Below are positions 1 through 7,032 of a stretch of 10,470 nucleotides of DNA, piece after piece (the stretch's first letter is position 1; every line of letters starts with the position of its first letter). The position numbers and the translations under genes were made by a program. Location of the stretch: the NCBI GenBank assembly GCA_025457985.1, contig JALOTI010000026.1, positions 1-10,470 on the forward strand. The letters run 5' to 3'. The DNA is from Leptospira sp. GTDB lineage: Bacteria > Spirochaetota > Leptospiria > Leptospirales > Leptospiraceae. Below the pieces are notes generated by a model. That model did no database searches, was not told the origin of the DNA, and worked only from the letters and a program-made list of their open reading frames with translations.

Positions 1-326
1 TTGGGAGGATTTTTTGTATCCGATACCCGGGCTACAAGTCCCCGAGTAAAATCAACTCTGGATGTTTCGATAATTTTTTTGCGCTCATCTGTCCAGCGAA
101 CACCTGCTATGGGCTCTCCCACCAAATTTAACACAACATCCAAACCTTCGAGCTCAGACGTATTGGGAATGGAACAAGTAACTAGTTCGATTCCAGATAT
201 GCCCACAAATTCTTTTGGTAGTTTATCTCGTCGAGAAAATACACGAAAGGAATGACCACGACGAACTGCATAGAGTATAAATTCCTTACCGATAAGGCCC
301 GTTCCACCAAGGATTCCAATCTTCAT
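1..326 (-). CDS. TIGR01777-type NAD(P)-dependent epimerase, N-terminal part (cut by the window edge)
   Basis: This is the first 108 codons of a short-chain dehydrogenase/reductase-fold protein; the 3' part lies to the left of the window. The protein opens with a Rossmann nucleotide-binding loop, GGTGLIG at residues 7-13, directly after a beta strand (KIGIL). Residues 67-83 read NLVGEPIAGVRWTDERK, the hallmark of the extended-SDR family TIGR01777 (E. coli YfcH, human SDR39U1), normally NLAG-PI-RW-ER-K. These proteins bind NADP; their substrate is not firmly known. The start is the ATG at 326-324, preceded on the minus strand by GAGG about 8 nt upstream; no other in-frame ATG precedes it. It is transcribed divergently from the seven-gene plus-strand run. 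Family assignment is firm, function is not. Confidence 0.88.
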   Translation of the reverse strand, partial: MKIGILGGTGLIGKEFILYAVRRGHSFRVFSRRDKLPKEFVGISGIELVTCSIPNTSELEGLDVVLNLVGEPIAGVRWTDERKKIIETSRVDFTRGLVARVSDTKNPP

Positions 327-391
327 TTTACATTCCTCACAAAGAAAAAAAAGTAGCCGAGACCTTAGAATCAGTTAAGGTTCTCAACCAT
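327..391. promoter_or_regulatory. Divergent intergenic region
   Basis: These 65 bases separate two genes that start in opposite directions, so promoters for both must lie here or reach into the coding ends. On the plus strand TAGAAT at 366-371 is a plausible -10 element, but no good -35 is visible at the right distance. On the minus strand nothing close to consensus stands out. The inverted repeat listed separately covers the same bases. The promoter placement is a weak inference. Confidence 0.3.
359..385. repeat. Inverted repeat over the candidate -10 and ribosome binding site
   Basis: The arms are GAGACCTTA (359-367) and TAAGGT-T-CTC (376-385). They give six perfect base pairs around an 8-nt centre plus three more after a one-base bulge. 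The right arm contains TAAGG (376-380), the likely Shine-Dalgarno sequence of the gene starting at 392, and the left arm and centre contain the candidate -10 TAGAAT (366-371). It could be a dyad operator for the divergent pair, or an RNA hairpin that hides the ribosome binding site. The symmetry is seen directly; either function is inference. Confidence 0.4.
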
Positions 392-973
392 ATGCCTTTT
401 CGAATTTGGTTTCCAATTGCAATTTGGACTTTGGCTATCCTTATTGCTAACCTCTACTTATTCTTTCGCACGGAAGAAAGCATTTCTGAATACAAGTTAA
501 ATCCTCCCTTTCGAATAGAGGACGCAACCGGTTCGGGCGGACTTTCTCGACTCTTAGACCGTGATTTGGACAGTTTCTGGGAAAAGAAAAAACAATCGCC
601 AGTTGGATTTGATTTTTTTTTAGAAATGAAACTCTCTCATTTTTGGAACGGAAACGAATTTTCTCCTCGCGAATTTAAATCACTCTCCCTGATTCCGTGT
701 AAAGGACAGACCGTTCCAAAATTCAAATTGCGATTTTTGCTCCGAGAAAGTATAAACGTGGATAAAGAACTGAGGCTACCAGAAGACAGTCTTGCCTTTG
801 AAATGGTCTCTCAATCAGAAACTGAAACAGAAATCAAAATTCCACTTACAAAACTTCCTAAATTCAAAGCCGAGAAAAATTACCCCAAAGGAATCTATAT
901 TCTGACTCCCGAATTTACCATCCTTGAAGATTCTAAATCCAAGTGTATATCCGAAATCCAGATAGATGACTAA
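392..973 (+). CDS. Membrane-anchored protein with a discoidin / NADase-type glycan-binding-like domain
   Basis: This 193-residue protein has one N-terminal hydrophobic segment (about residues 5-25) and no lipobox cysteine after it, so it is probably a signal-anchored protein with its body in the periplasm. The rest looks like a galactose-binding jelly-roll. LLDRDLDSFW (54-63) matches the 'L-DGD--T-W' entry motif of discoidin-like domains, and SKSKCISEIQI (181-191) matches the 'D-CISEI' C-terminal signature of the NADase-type glycan-binding domain frequent in Leptospira. Two cysteines (C103, C185) could form a disulphide. The start is the ATG at 392 with TAAGG 11 nt upstream. The stop lies only 11 nt before the MoxR gene, so it is probably the first gene of that operon. 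A T9 run lies at 613-621. Fold assignment is moderately sure; the ligand is unknown. Confidence 0.65.
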   Translation: MPFRIWFPIAIWTLAILIANLYLFFRTEESISEYKLNPPFRIEDATGSGGLSRLLDRDLDSFWEKKKQSPVGFDFFLEMKLSHFWNGNEFSPREFKSLSLIPCKGQTVPKFKLRFLLRESINVDKELRLPEDSLAFEMVSQSETETEIKIPLTKLPKFKAEKNYPKGIYILTPEFTILEDSKSKCISEIQIDD

Positions 974-984
974 GAGAGAACAAA

Positions 985-2562
985 ATGTCCACAAATCCAA
1001 AAAAAGTTTCTTCTTCGCCTACTTTACCTACTAAAAAAGCGCAAAACCAAAAATTCGATATTTCAAATATTCTAAATGAGGGTCCATTTCCCGCCAGTCA
1101 AAATAATGACAGCTTGCTTCCGTTAGATGAAAAGATTCGAAAAGCATATTTTTGGATAACGAATTTTGCAATCATCAATCCATTTTATGATATAGAATAC
1201 AATTCAACTCCTGCTTTAAAATTTACGATCGGAGATTCAAAGAGCATTTTAACGCTACCGACGGCGCAAAGTTATTCGAGCTTCGTTTTACTTCCTCTTT
1301 TGACTTTAATGGTCCAAGGCAAATGTTTACTTGTAGGAGGGCCTGGGCGCGGGAAAACAGCATCTGCAATTTTAATGGGAGTGATTGCTGGTTACCCAAT
1401 TAAAGAAATCAAAAGAGCCATCCAACATGGTCAACCCCAAATGACGATCACCGATCTTTTAGGAAATCCTTTGCCTTCCGACATGATGAATGCAAAATCT
1501 ATGGATGAAATAAAAATCGCATGGAGGAAGTGGCTTGGTATGCGGGTTAAAATCATAGACGAATACAACCGCATTCCAACACGGACTCAGTCCGCACTTC
1601 TCACAATCATGGGAGACAATTATGCAGAAATTTATGACCAAATCTTTGAATGCCCTGATGCCGCCTGGTATCTCACAGCTAACGATGACGCAGGTGGAGG
1701 TACGTACCAAGTAATCGAAGCTCTTCGTGATCGGATCGATGTAGTAGTAAAGGCTCCACATTTTAACACTCGTTTCATAAAAGATCTAATTCAAAGAGTG
1801 GAAGAAGGTTATAAACCAGAATCTATGGTTCCGAAAGAAATTATTTTTTCAGAAGAGGAGATAAAGCAGATTTCCAAAGGAATTCGTGAAGTCAGCTTCC
1901 CTGACCCTTTGCGACGTCGGATGGAGTTTTTTGCATCCCAATTTGAATTTATGGAATATGCTGGAGAACAGATTGAATACAAAACTAAGGATACCGTAAA
2001 ACTAGGTGGCTCCGATTTTGCGAAATTCTTTAACTTAGAAACAGGAAAGGACAAAATTCGTGACCTTGGGAATCAAACAAAAAACGGACTAAGTGTACGT
2101 GCAATCTTCACATGTATCAATTATGCAAAGGCTCTTTCTTACTTTCGGGGATTGTCTGAGGTCACAATCGATGATCTTTCGCATGTTCTTCCATTTGTTT
2201 TGCATGATAAACTGGTTCAAAATCCTGATGCGGCTTTTTTTGAAGAAGATGGAAACCAAATTTACAAAAGTGATCGAGTTAGTTGGATTCGAAAACTTTT
2301 TATGCTTTCACTTTCCGAATATGAAAGATTAGGTTTGGACCAAAAAGATGAAATACAAATTTTGAGTCAGAAATTTGAAGAAGGTCTCGAAGGACTCTCT
2401 TCAAAAGAGACAAAACAAAGATTGATAGAAATTGAAAAAGCCATAGATGCGATTAGCAAACAAAGAAAAGTCTATGGGCATATGTTTGATGATTTGTTGA
2501 AACTCAAATACCTACACCAAAGGTATACAAACTACTACAACTGGGCGGTTGACAATGTATGA
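985..2562 (+). CDS. MoxR-family AAA+ ATPase
   Basis: This is a 525-residue AAA+ ATPase of the MoxR group. The nucleotide-binding site is complete: Walker A GGPGRGKT at 118-125, Walker B KIIDEYNRIP at 189-198 with D192-E193, sensor 1 in TANDD at 231-235, and the conserved ALRDRID (246-252), which in MoxR proteins carries the arginine finger region. About 100 residues precede the P-loop and about 270 follow, which is longer than the usual MoxR size of roughly 330. The extra C-terminal region is helical and charged and ends in an aromatic-rich helix. MoxR ATPases act as chaperones or remodelers together with a vWA partner, and one is encoded two genes downstream. The start is the ATG at 985 with AGAGAG just upstream. 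The last codon and stop overlap the next start (ATGA at 2559-2562), indicating translational coupling. It is predicted to be cytoplasmic. Confidence 0.93.
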   Translation: MSTNPKKVSSSPTLPTKKAQNQKFDISNILNEGPFPASQNNDSLLPLDEKIRKAYFWITNFAIINPFYDIEYNSTPALKFTIGDSKSILTLPTAQSYSSFVLLPLLTLMVQGKCLLVGGPGRGKTASAILMGVIAGYPIKEIKRAIQHGQPQMTITDLLGNPLPSDMMNAKSMDEIKIAWRKWLGMRVKIIDEYNRIPTRTQSALLTIMGDNYAEIYDQIFECPDAAWYLTANDDAGGGTYQVIEALRDRIDVVVKAPHFNTRFIKDLIQRVEEGYKPESMVPKEIIFSEEEIKQISKGIREVSFPDPLRRRMEFFASQFEFMEYAGEQIEYKTKDTVKLGGSDFAKFFNLETGKDKIRDLGNQTKNGLSVRAIFTCINYAKALSYFRGLSEVTIDDLSHVLPFVLHDKLVQNPDAAFFEEDGNQIYKSDRVSWIRKLFMLSLSEYERLGLDQKDEIQILSQKFEEGLEGLSSKETKQRLIEIEKAIDAISKQRKVYGHMFDDLLKLKYLHQRYTNYYNWAVDNV

Positions 2563-3476
2563 ACCCTCTTGATTGGAAGACTGTCCTACAAAAAGAGAGG
2601 GAAAAATGTAATCAAAAAGTCTACCAATATCAAAAGGAATTTAGATCCTTTCGGCATGAAGATATAGAAGTTTACCTTGTCCCATTTTTCCAAGGAATAC
2701 AGTTTAAAAACGAAGAGGATGTTGTCAGATACTTTGACATATTTCTGGAAGCAATTCGTAAACATTTCTTCAGACAACTCAACACTACGGGACCAAAGTA
2801 TTTTTCCCTTCTTCAAAAGCTACAGAACAAACTGCCCGATTTCAAAATAGAAAACTTTACCAAACTCTCCAACGTAATCTCAAAAATTGACTTAAAAAAT
2901 CGGGAGCAATTTTTGGATCGACTAACTTCCTTATTAGATTCTATGCTAAATCAAACTGAGTTGGATTCCATTTTGATGGTTCTCTATTGGGCATCCGGGA
3001 AGCCAGAAGTCAGAGAGTCTGTGAACGAAAACTGGGAAACATTAAATGCCAATCTTATCCAAAAACTTTCCAATGAGCTTCAGATTCGAAGAGAAATACT
3101 AGAGTCCGCTTTTTATATCCCAGAAAACTACAAACAAGTTCGAGTCCAGTTTCGAACAATTCCCGGCTATCTGTTATTTGGTGGTAATTTCACAAGCCAA
3201 CCAAAACTAATTGAACAATCCCAACAAATATTTGTCCACGGAAAGAATTTTCAATTTGAGTTAATTTTAGATCGTATGGGATCTAGTTTAATTCCATTTG
3301 ATGGAAAGATTCCTTTCGTAACGGGATCTCAAATTCCTAAATTATGGGAAACTATCTTGGAAAAAAAAATACAAGTTAAGGAAGTTACCTCCTTTGTTTC
3401 AAGGGAAAACTTTCTAATTGTAACGATTAGGTCTTCCTACAATCTTTATCTTTTTTACTTTGGTGAACCCAAATGA
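2559..3476 (+). CDS. Unknown 305-residue protein of the MoxR-vWA operon
   Basis: I do not recognise a named family. Residues 1-190 look mostly alpha-helical and charged and include an SILMVLYWASGKPEVRE segment (137-153). Residues 190-305 look beta-rich, with an IPGYLLFGGNF motif (201-211) and hydrophobic strands at the C-terminus. There is no signal peptide or membrane segment, so it should be cytoplasmic. It is wedged between the MoxR ATPase (ATGA overlap, 4 nt) and the vWA/metallopeptidase gene (4-nt overlap), so it is most likely a fixed subunit or adaptor of that complex. It may correspond to one of the accessory proteins of the published MoxR-vWA-beta-propeller (bpX) ternary systems, but I see no convincing propeller repeats. 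An A9 run lies at 3361-3369. There is no clear Shine-Dalgarno, consistent with translational coupling. Confidence 0.75.
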   Translation: MNPLDWKTVLQKEREKCNQKVYQYQKEFRSFRHEDIEVYLVPFFQGIQFKNEEDVVRYFDIFLEAIRKHFFRQLNTTGPKYFSLLQKLQNKLPDFKIENFTKLSNVISKIDLKNREQFLDRLTSLLDSMLNQTELDSILMVLYWASGKPEVRESVNENWETLNANLIQKLSNELQIRREILESAFYIPENYKQVRVQFRTIPGYLLFGGNFTSQPKLIEQSQQIFVHGKNFQFELILDRMGSSLIPFDGKIPFVTGSQIPKLWETILEKKIQVKEVTSFVSRENFLIVTIRSSYNLYLFYFGEPK

Positions 3477-5113
3477 ATTTAGATGAAATTTGGAACAAAA
3501 AATGGGAAGAAGCACTCAAACTTTGGAGTGATTATGTTAAACTATCACCCGTTACATTTTTAGAAGAAAAAAAGGATGAAGAAAAAGAAGGACTCATTGG
3601 TTCTTTTGCTGGAATCCGACTGATCGATCACAGAATTTTAATTTCGTTAAAGCAAATTAGGGAACTTAATCTAGAAGACTATCCCTTGGAAATTTTAGGT
3701 CATGAAATAGGTCATCATGTCTATTGCCCAGGTGATCTCTCCGACCAAGGAAAACTCATTTATATAGCAAGACAAGCGTTACCAAGGATGGAACATCTTG
3801 CTCCAACTTTGATTAATATCTACGAGGATCTTTTTATCAATGATAGGCTCAAAAAACGCAATTCCCTCAAAATGGAAGAAGTATATAAAAAAATTGGGAA
3901 AAACAAAGACCCCTTTTGGAATCTCTACATGCGGGTTTACGAACTACTTTGGGCCCTTCCTACCCATACCCTAACAGAGGATATACTCACAGATCAAATT
4001 CAAAGCGATGCGAATCTTATTAAACGAATCATACAAAATTTTCCCAATCAATGGACCAGAGGAGCCTTTGACTTTGTAACAATTTGTTTCCCCTATTTCT
4101 TTGGGGAGGGAGAGACTGGGAAATCAGATGTTTCACATCTCAAGCCTTTTTTGGATACCAAAGATATTGGGAAAGGAAATATCTTCCCAACAGGAATTAC
4201 GGAGATTGAAATCGAATCAGAACTCTTTCCAAACCGAGAGGGAGCGGGTAAAAAACAAGAACTAAGTCCAAGCCAATATTCTGAAATTTGCAAAGCACTG
4301 GGGATAAATGCAAAATCGGATGAAATGGCTTATAAATACTATAAAGAAAAAGCTCTTCCTTATCTGATATCCTTTCCAGAAATGAGAATTCCTGGTGCCA
4401 AAGAACAGATATTAGAGGGGAATGAACTTTGGGACCCAGGATCACCTATTGAAAATATCAACTGGATAGACTCAGTTATAAAAAGTCCAATTCTTATTCC
4501 AGGTTATACGACAGTTGAAGATATTTATGGAGAATTTGATTCATATGAAATAGAAAAAAGACCAATCGACTTAGACTTGTTTGTTGATTGTTCTGGATCA
4601 ATGCCCAATCCAATTAATGACCTATCCTACCTTACCTTGGCTGGTGCAATTATTAGTTTGTCTGCACTCAGAGTAGGTAGTTCTGTCCGTGTTACGCTTT
4701 GGTCAGGATTGAATGAATATACGATGACCGAAGGGTTCACAAAAAACGAAAAAGACATTTTAAAGGTTTTAACGGGTTACTACGGGGGTGGGACTTGTTT
4801 TCCTCTGGACGTACTCGAAACAAGCTACAGAGAACCAAAGTTAAAAAAAACTCATGTACTCATCATTTCGGATGAAGGCATAGATACAATGTATACTCAG
4901 TCTTACCATCGAGATACGAGAGAACTCGTACAAACATCGCTTACAAATGCTGGCGGCGGTGGATCGATGGTGCTACATCTCTATGACGAAGAGGGCAATA
5001 AAGAAATTCAAGAAATGAAGGCATCAGGTTGGGATATCTATCGAATCGCATCGTGGGACAATTTGATCCAGTTTAGCAAGGATTTCGTGCGAAAGAATTA
5101 TGAAAGAAATTAG
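3473..5113 (+). CDS. vWA-domain protein with N-terminal HExxH metallopeptidase-like domain
   Basis: This 546-residue protein joins two recognisable parts. The N-terminal half holds HEIGHH at 77-82, a zinc-metallopeptidase HExxH motif. About 35 residues later comes NIYEDLFINDRL (115-126), which resembles the second helix of DUF2201-like putative metallopeptidase domains; there the Asp (here D119) is a candidate third zinc ligand. The C-terminal third is a von Willebrand A domain with an intact MIDAS metal site: DCSGS at 372-376 (DxSxS), GGGT ending at T441, and SDEG at 466-469. Such vWA proteins bind a MoxR AAA+ partner and present or select substrates. The ATPase gene lies two genes upstream. 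There is no signal peptide. The start ATG at 3473 has GGTGA 6 nt upstream and overlaps the previous stop. Peptidase activity is inferred from the motif only. Confidence 0.88.
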   Translation: MNLDEIWNKKWEEALKLWSDYVKLSPVTFLEEKKDEEKEGLIGSFAGIRLIDHRILISLKQIRELNLEDYPLEILGHEIGHHVYCPGDLSDQGKLIYIARQALPRMEHLAPTLINIYEDLFINDRLKKRNSLKMEEVYKKIGKNKDPFWNLYMRVYELLWALPTHTLTEDILTDQIQSDANLIKRIIQNFPNQWTRGAFDFVTICFPYFFGEGETGKSDVSHLKPFLDTKDIGKGNIFPTGITEIEIESELFPNREGAGKKQELSPSQYSEICKALGINAKSDEMAYKYYKEKALPYLISFPEMRIPGAKEQILEGNELWDPGSPIENINWIDSVIKSPILIPGYTTVEDIYGEFDSYEIEKRPIDLDLFVDCSGSMPNPINDLSYLTLAGAIISLSALRVGSSVRVTLWSGLNEYTMTEGFTKNEKDILKVLTGYYGGGTCFPLDVLETSYREPKLKKTHVLIISDEGIDTMYTQSYHRDTRELVQTSLTNAGGGGSMVLHLYDEEGNKEIQEMKASGWDIYRIASWDNLIQFSKDFVRKNYERN

Positions 5114-5648
5114 ATATTACATTAAACAAGTATTAAATTTTCCATTAACATCCATAGAATTGGAATCAGTGAATCTAAATGCAATTTGGAACGATGCCTT
5201 GCAAAAATATAAAGAATCATACATTTACTCTCGATTTGATAAACCATTTTCCAATACAGAGACAGATAAGGAAAAAATGATTCATCTGATACTCGCAATG
5301 CTCCTAAATGACTCTGAAAACGAAATAAATAATATTGATTTCAAAGCATTAGAGAGATTTTTGTTCGAGTTTATTCCAGATCTAACGAATGTTATTAATT
5401 CTTCTTCCGAATGGACAACTGACCAAGAAAGGGCAGAAGAACTGGTAAGACAGTTGTTTTCCGCTTTAGGTCTTATTCCCTATGGGGAAACAAAAGAGTA
5501 TTTTATGGACCGACTCAAATCTATTGATAGTTTAGAACGAATTAGAATTCTTGAAGAAACAAAAAAAGCCCAAGAAAGAGCCCAAGAAGTTTTAAATAAA
5601 ATACGAAGGGAAGAAGAGGAAGCGGCTTCCAAATACAATCGTGAATAA
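5100..5648 (+). CDS. Unknown 182-residue protein with charged C-terminal helix
   Basis: I do not recognise this protein. It looks entirely alpha-helical and soluble. Residues about 60-130 form leucine- and phenylalanine-rich helices. Residues about 145-182 form one long charged helix (ETKKAQERAQEVLNKIRREE lies within it), likely a coiled coil or a docking tail, ending in KYNRE. The gene starts 14 nt before the stop of the vWA/metallopeptidase gene and runs 8 nt into the next gene. That makes it part of the tightly coupled core, and a small structural or adaptor subunit of the MoxR-vWA complex is the simplest guess. The ATG at 5100 has GAAAG a few bases upstream. The overlap with both neighbours and a continuous frame support a real gene. 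Confidence 0.75.
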   Translation: MKEIRYYIKQVLNFPLTSIELESVNLNAIWNDALQKYKESYIYSRFDKPFSNTETDKEKMIHLILAMLLNDSENEINNIDFKALERFLFEFIPDLTNVINSSSEWTTDQERAEELVRQLFSALGLIPYGETKEYFMDRLKSIDSLERIRILEETKKAQERAQEVLNKIRREEEEAASKYNRE

Positions 5649-7032
5649 GAGTTCTCTTTTTTTATACACTCCACTAGCCAAACCATCTTGGGAAAAAAAT
5701 CTACTTGAGATGTTGGAGTCGCCCTTTGCCCCCATCTGGAATGGTACGGTCGGAGACCGTATCGATAGAAAATGTTTTACGTTTGTTAGACGATTTGAAC
5801 GCGAACTTCGCAGACAAAAATCTAAGATTTACCACCAAATACCAAACTCTTCATATATTAGGAAAATTAAATTTAGTTCCATTTTCTATTACAATCTATT
5901 AAAAGATATAGATATCCATTCGGAATTTCATAGTATTCCGACAACAACTAGAAAGGATTTCAGTGCTTCGATCGCATCAATCGTTCCCATTGACCAAAAC
6001 CTAAATTCTATCGTGATTAATCCCACTTCTGGAACTACAGGGGAGCCTATTCTTGCACCCAACCATCCATCCGCTATCGGCTGTTATGTTCCTTTAATTG
6101 AGTTTTCTCTCAACCAATATGGAGTAAATCTTACCAAATCTCAAGAAAGCACAATTGCAATCCAACTATGTTACCAAAAACAAACCCTAGTCTATGCTAC
6201 ATCACATAGTTTAAGTGGAGGAGCCAGATTTGCTAAAATCAATATCGATGATGGTGCCTGGAGAGACCCAAAACACAAACAATTGTTTTTACATGCAATG
6301 AAGCCAGAAATTTTAACGGGAGATCCCTATGCCTTTGAGGGAGCAATGAAGATGGGAATCCAATACAAACCCAAAGCTATACATTCGACTGCCCTCGAGC
6401 TCACAGACAACCTCAAGTCAAAACTATCAGAATATTTTGAATGCCCCGTCGTAAATTTTTATTCTTTAAATGAGACTGGGCCCATCGCCTATTCCTGTCC
6501 TATCCACCCAGAATGGATGCATATTTTGCCTCACGATATCTTTGTCGAAACTTTGGATGAAAAAGGTTATCCAACGACGAAAGATGAATTCGGTGAAATT
6601 ACAATCACTGGAGGAAGGAATCCTTTTCTGCCATTAATTCGCTATCGAACAGGTGACTTCGGAATTTTAAACACTGAACCCTGTAGCTGCAACGATTCCT
6701 TCCCAAGACTCAAACTCCTTTCTGGCCGAAAGCCCGTATACTTTAAACTTAAATCCGGAGAAACAATCAACCCCATTGATTTAGCACGTATTCTACGAAA
6801 GCTTCCCGAGATATACCAGTTCCAAATCGTGCAAAAAAGTTTGGAGAAATTTTTAATAAACCTTTCCTGTTCCGATGAACTCAGATTTGCACTTCAAAAT
6901 AAAATTTTAACGGAACTAAGAACTATCTTAGTTGGAGATATACAAATCGAATTGAAGGATAAACTTCCCCTGGATGGGAAAAAAAATAGAATGTTTGTAA
7001 ACGAATGTGAAGAGAAAGAGAAATTGTTATGA
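5641..7032 (+). CDS. PaaK-like adenylate-forming enzyme (acyl-CoA/acyl-protein synthetase superfamily)
   Basis: This 463-residue protein belongs to the ANL adenylating superfamily, phenylacetate-CoA ligase (PaaK)/LuxE branch. Visible core motifs are the ATP-binding loop TSGTTGEP (129-136), SLNETGP (275-281, the 'Y--TE' region), RYRTGD (334-339) whose Asp binds ribose, the hinge region SGRKP (361-365), and a C-terminal DGKKNR (445-450) in the position of the catalytic lysine. It should activate a carboxylic acid as an acyl-AMP; whether the acceptor is CoA, a protein or something else cannot be read here. The PCSC segment (347-350) matches the 'C-CG' stretch seen in many PaaK proteins. The called start is GTG at 5641, overlapping the previous stop by 8 nt. 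The first in-frame ATG is at 5710, so 23 residues are uncertain. It overlaps nadR by 4 nt. Confidence 0.87.
   Translation: MNKSSLFLYTPLAKPSWEKNLLEMLESPFAPIWNGTVGDRIDRKCFTFVRRFERELRRQKSKIYHQIPNSSYIRKIKFSSIFYYNLLKDIDIHSEFHSIPTTTRKDFSASIASIVPIDQNLNSIVINPTSGTTGEPILAPNHPSAIGCYVPLIEFSLNQYGVNLTKSQESTIAIQLCYQKQTLVYATSHSLSGGARFAKINIDDGAWRDPKHKQLFLHAMKPEILTGDPYAFEGAMKMGIQYKPKAIHSTALELTDNLKSKLSEYFECPVVNFYSLNETGPIAYSCPIHPEWMHILPHDIFVETLDEKGYPTTKDEFGEITITGGRNPFLPLIRYRTGDFGILNTEPCSCNDSFPRLKLLSGRKPVYFKLKSGETINPIDLARILRKLPEIYQFQIVQKSLEKFLINLSCSDELRFALQNKILTELRTILVGDIQIELKDKLPLDGKKNRMFVNECEEKEKLL

Noticed and set aside
1..255. Open plus-strand frame of 84 codons at the left edge
   Set aside because: It lies antisense to a clear TIGR01777 epimerase whose Rossmann and NLVGEPI motifs are on the minus strand, and its own product is low-complexity with no family features.
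392..973. Discoidin-like protein as an actual NADase linked to NadR
   Set aside because: The similarity is only to the accessory glycan-binding fold named after NADase proteins. No ADP-ribosyl-cyclase or NAD-glycohydrolase catalytic motif is visible.
1459..1761. Minus-strand 100-codon frame inside the MoxR gene
   Set aside because: It is a shadow frame over the Walker B and sensor region of the ATPase, with no start signal or recognisable product.
3361..3369. A9 run in the 305-residue gene (and T9 at 613-621 in the discoidin-like gene) as phase-variation tracts
   Set aside because: Runs of 7-9 A or T occur in several genes of this A-rich window, and both frames are intact; nothing besides length suggests a switch.
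985..5648. Mobile or recently acquired island
   Set aside because: No integrase, transposase, tRNA gene or direct repeats flank the run, and its base composition and codon use look like the neighbours.
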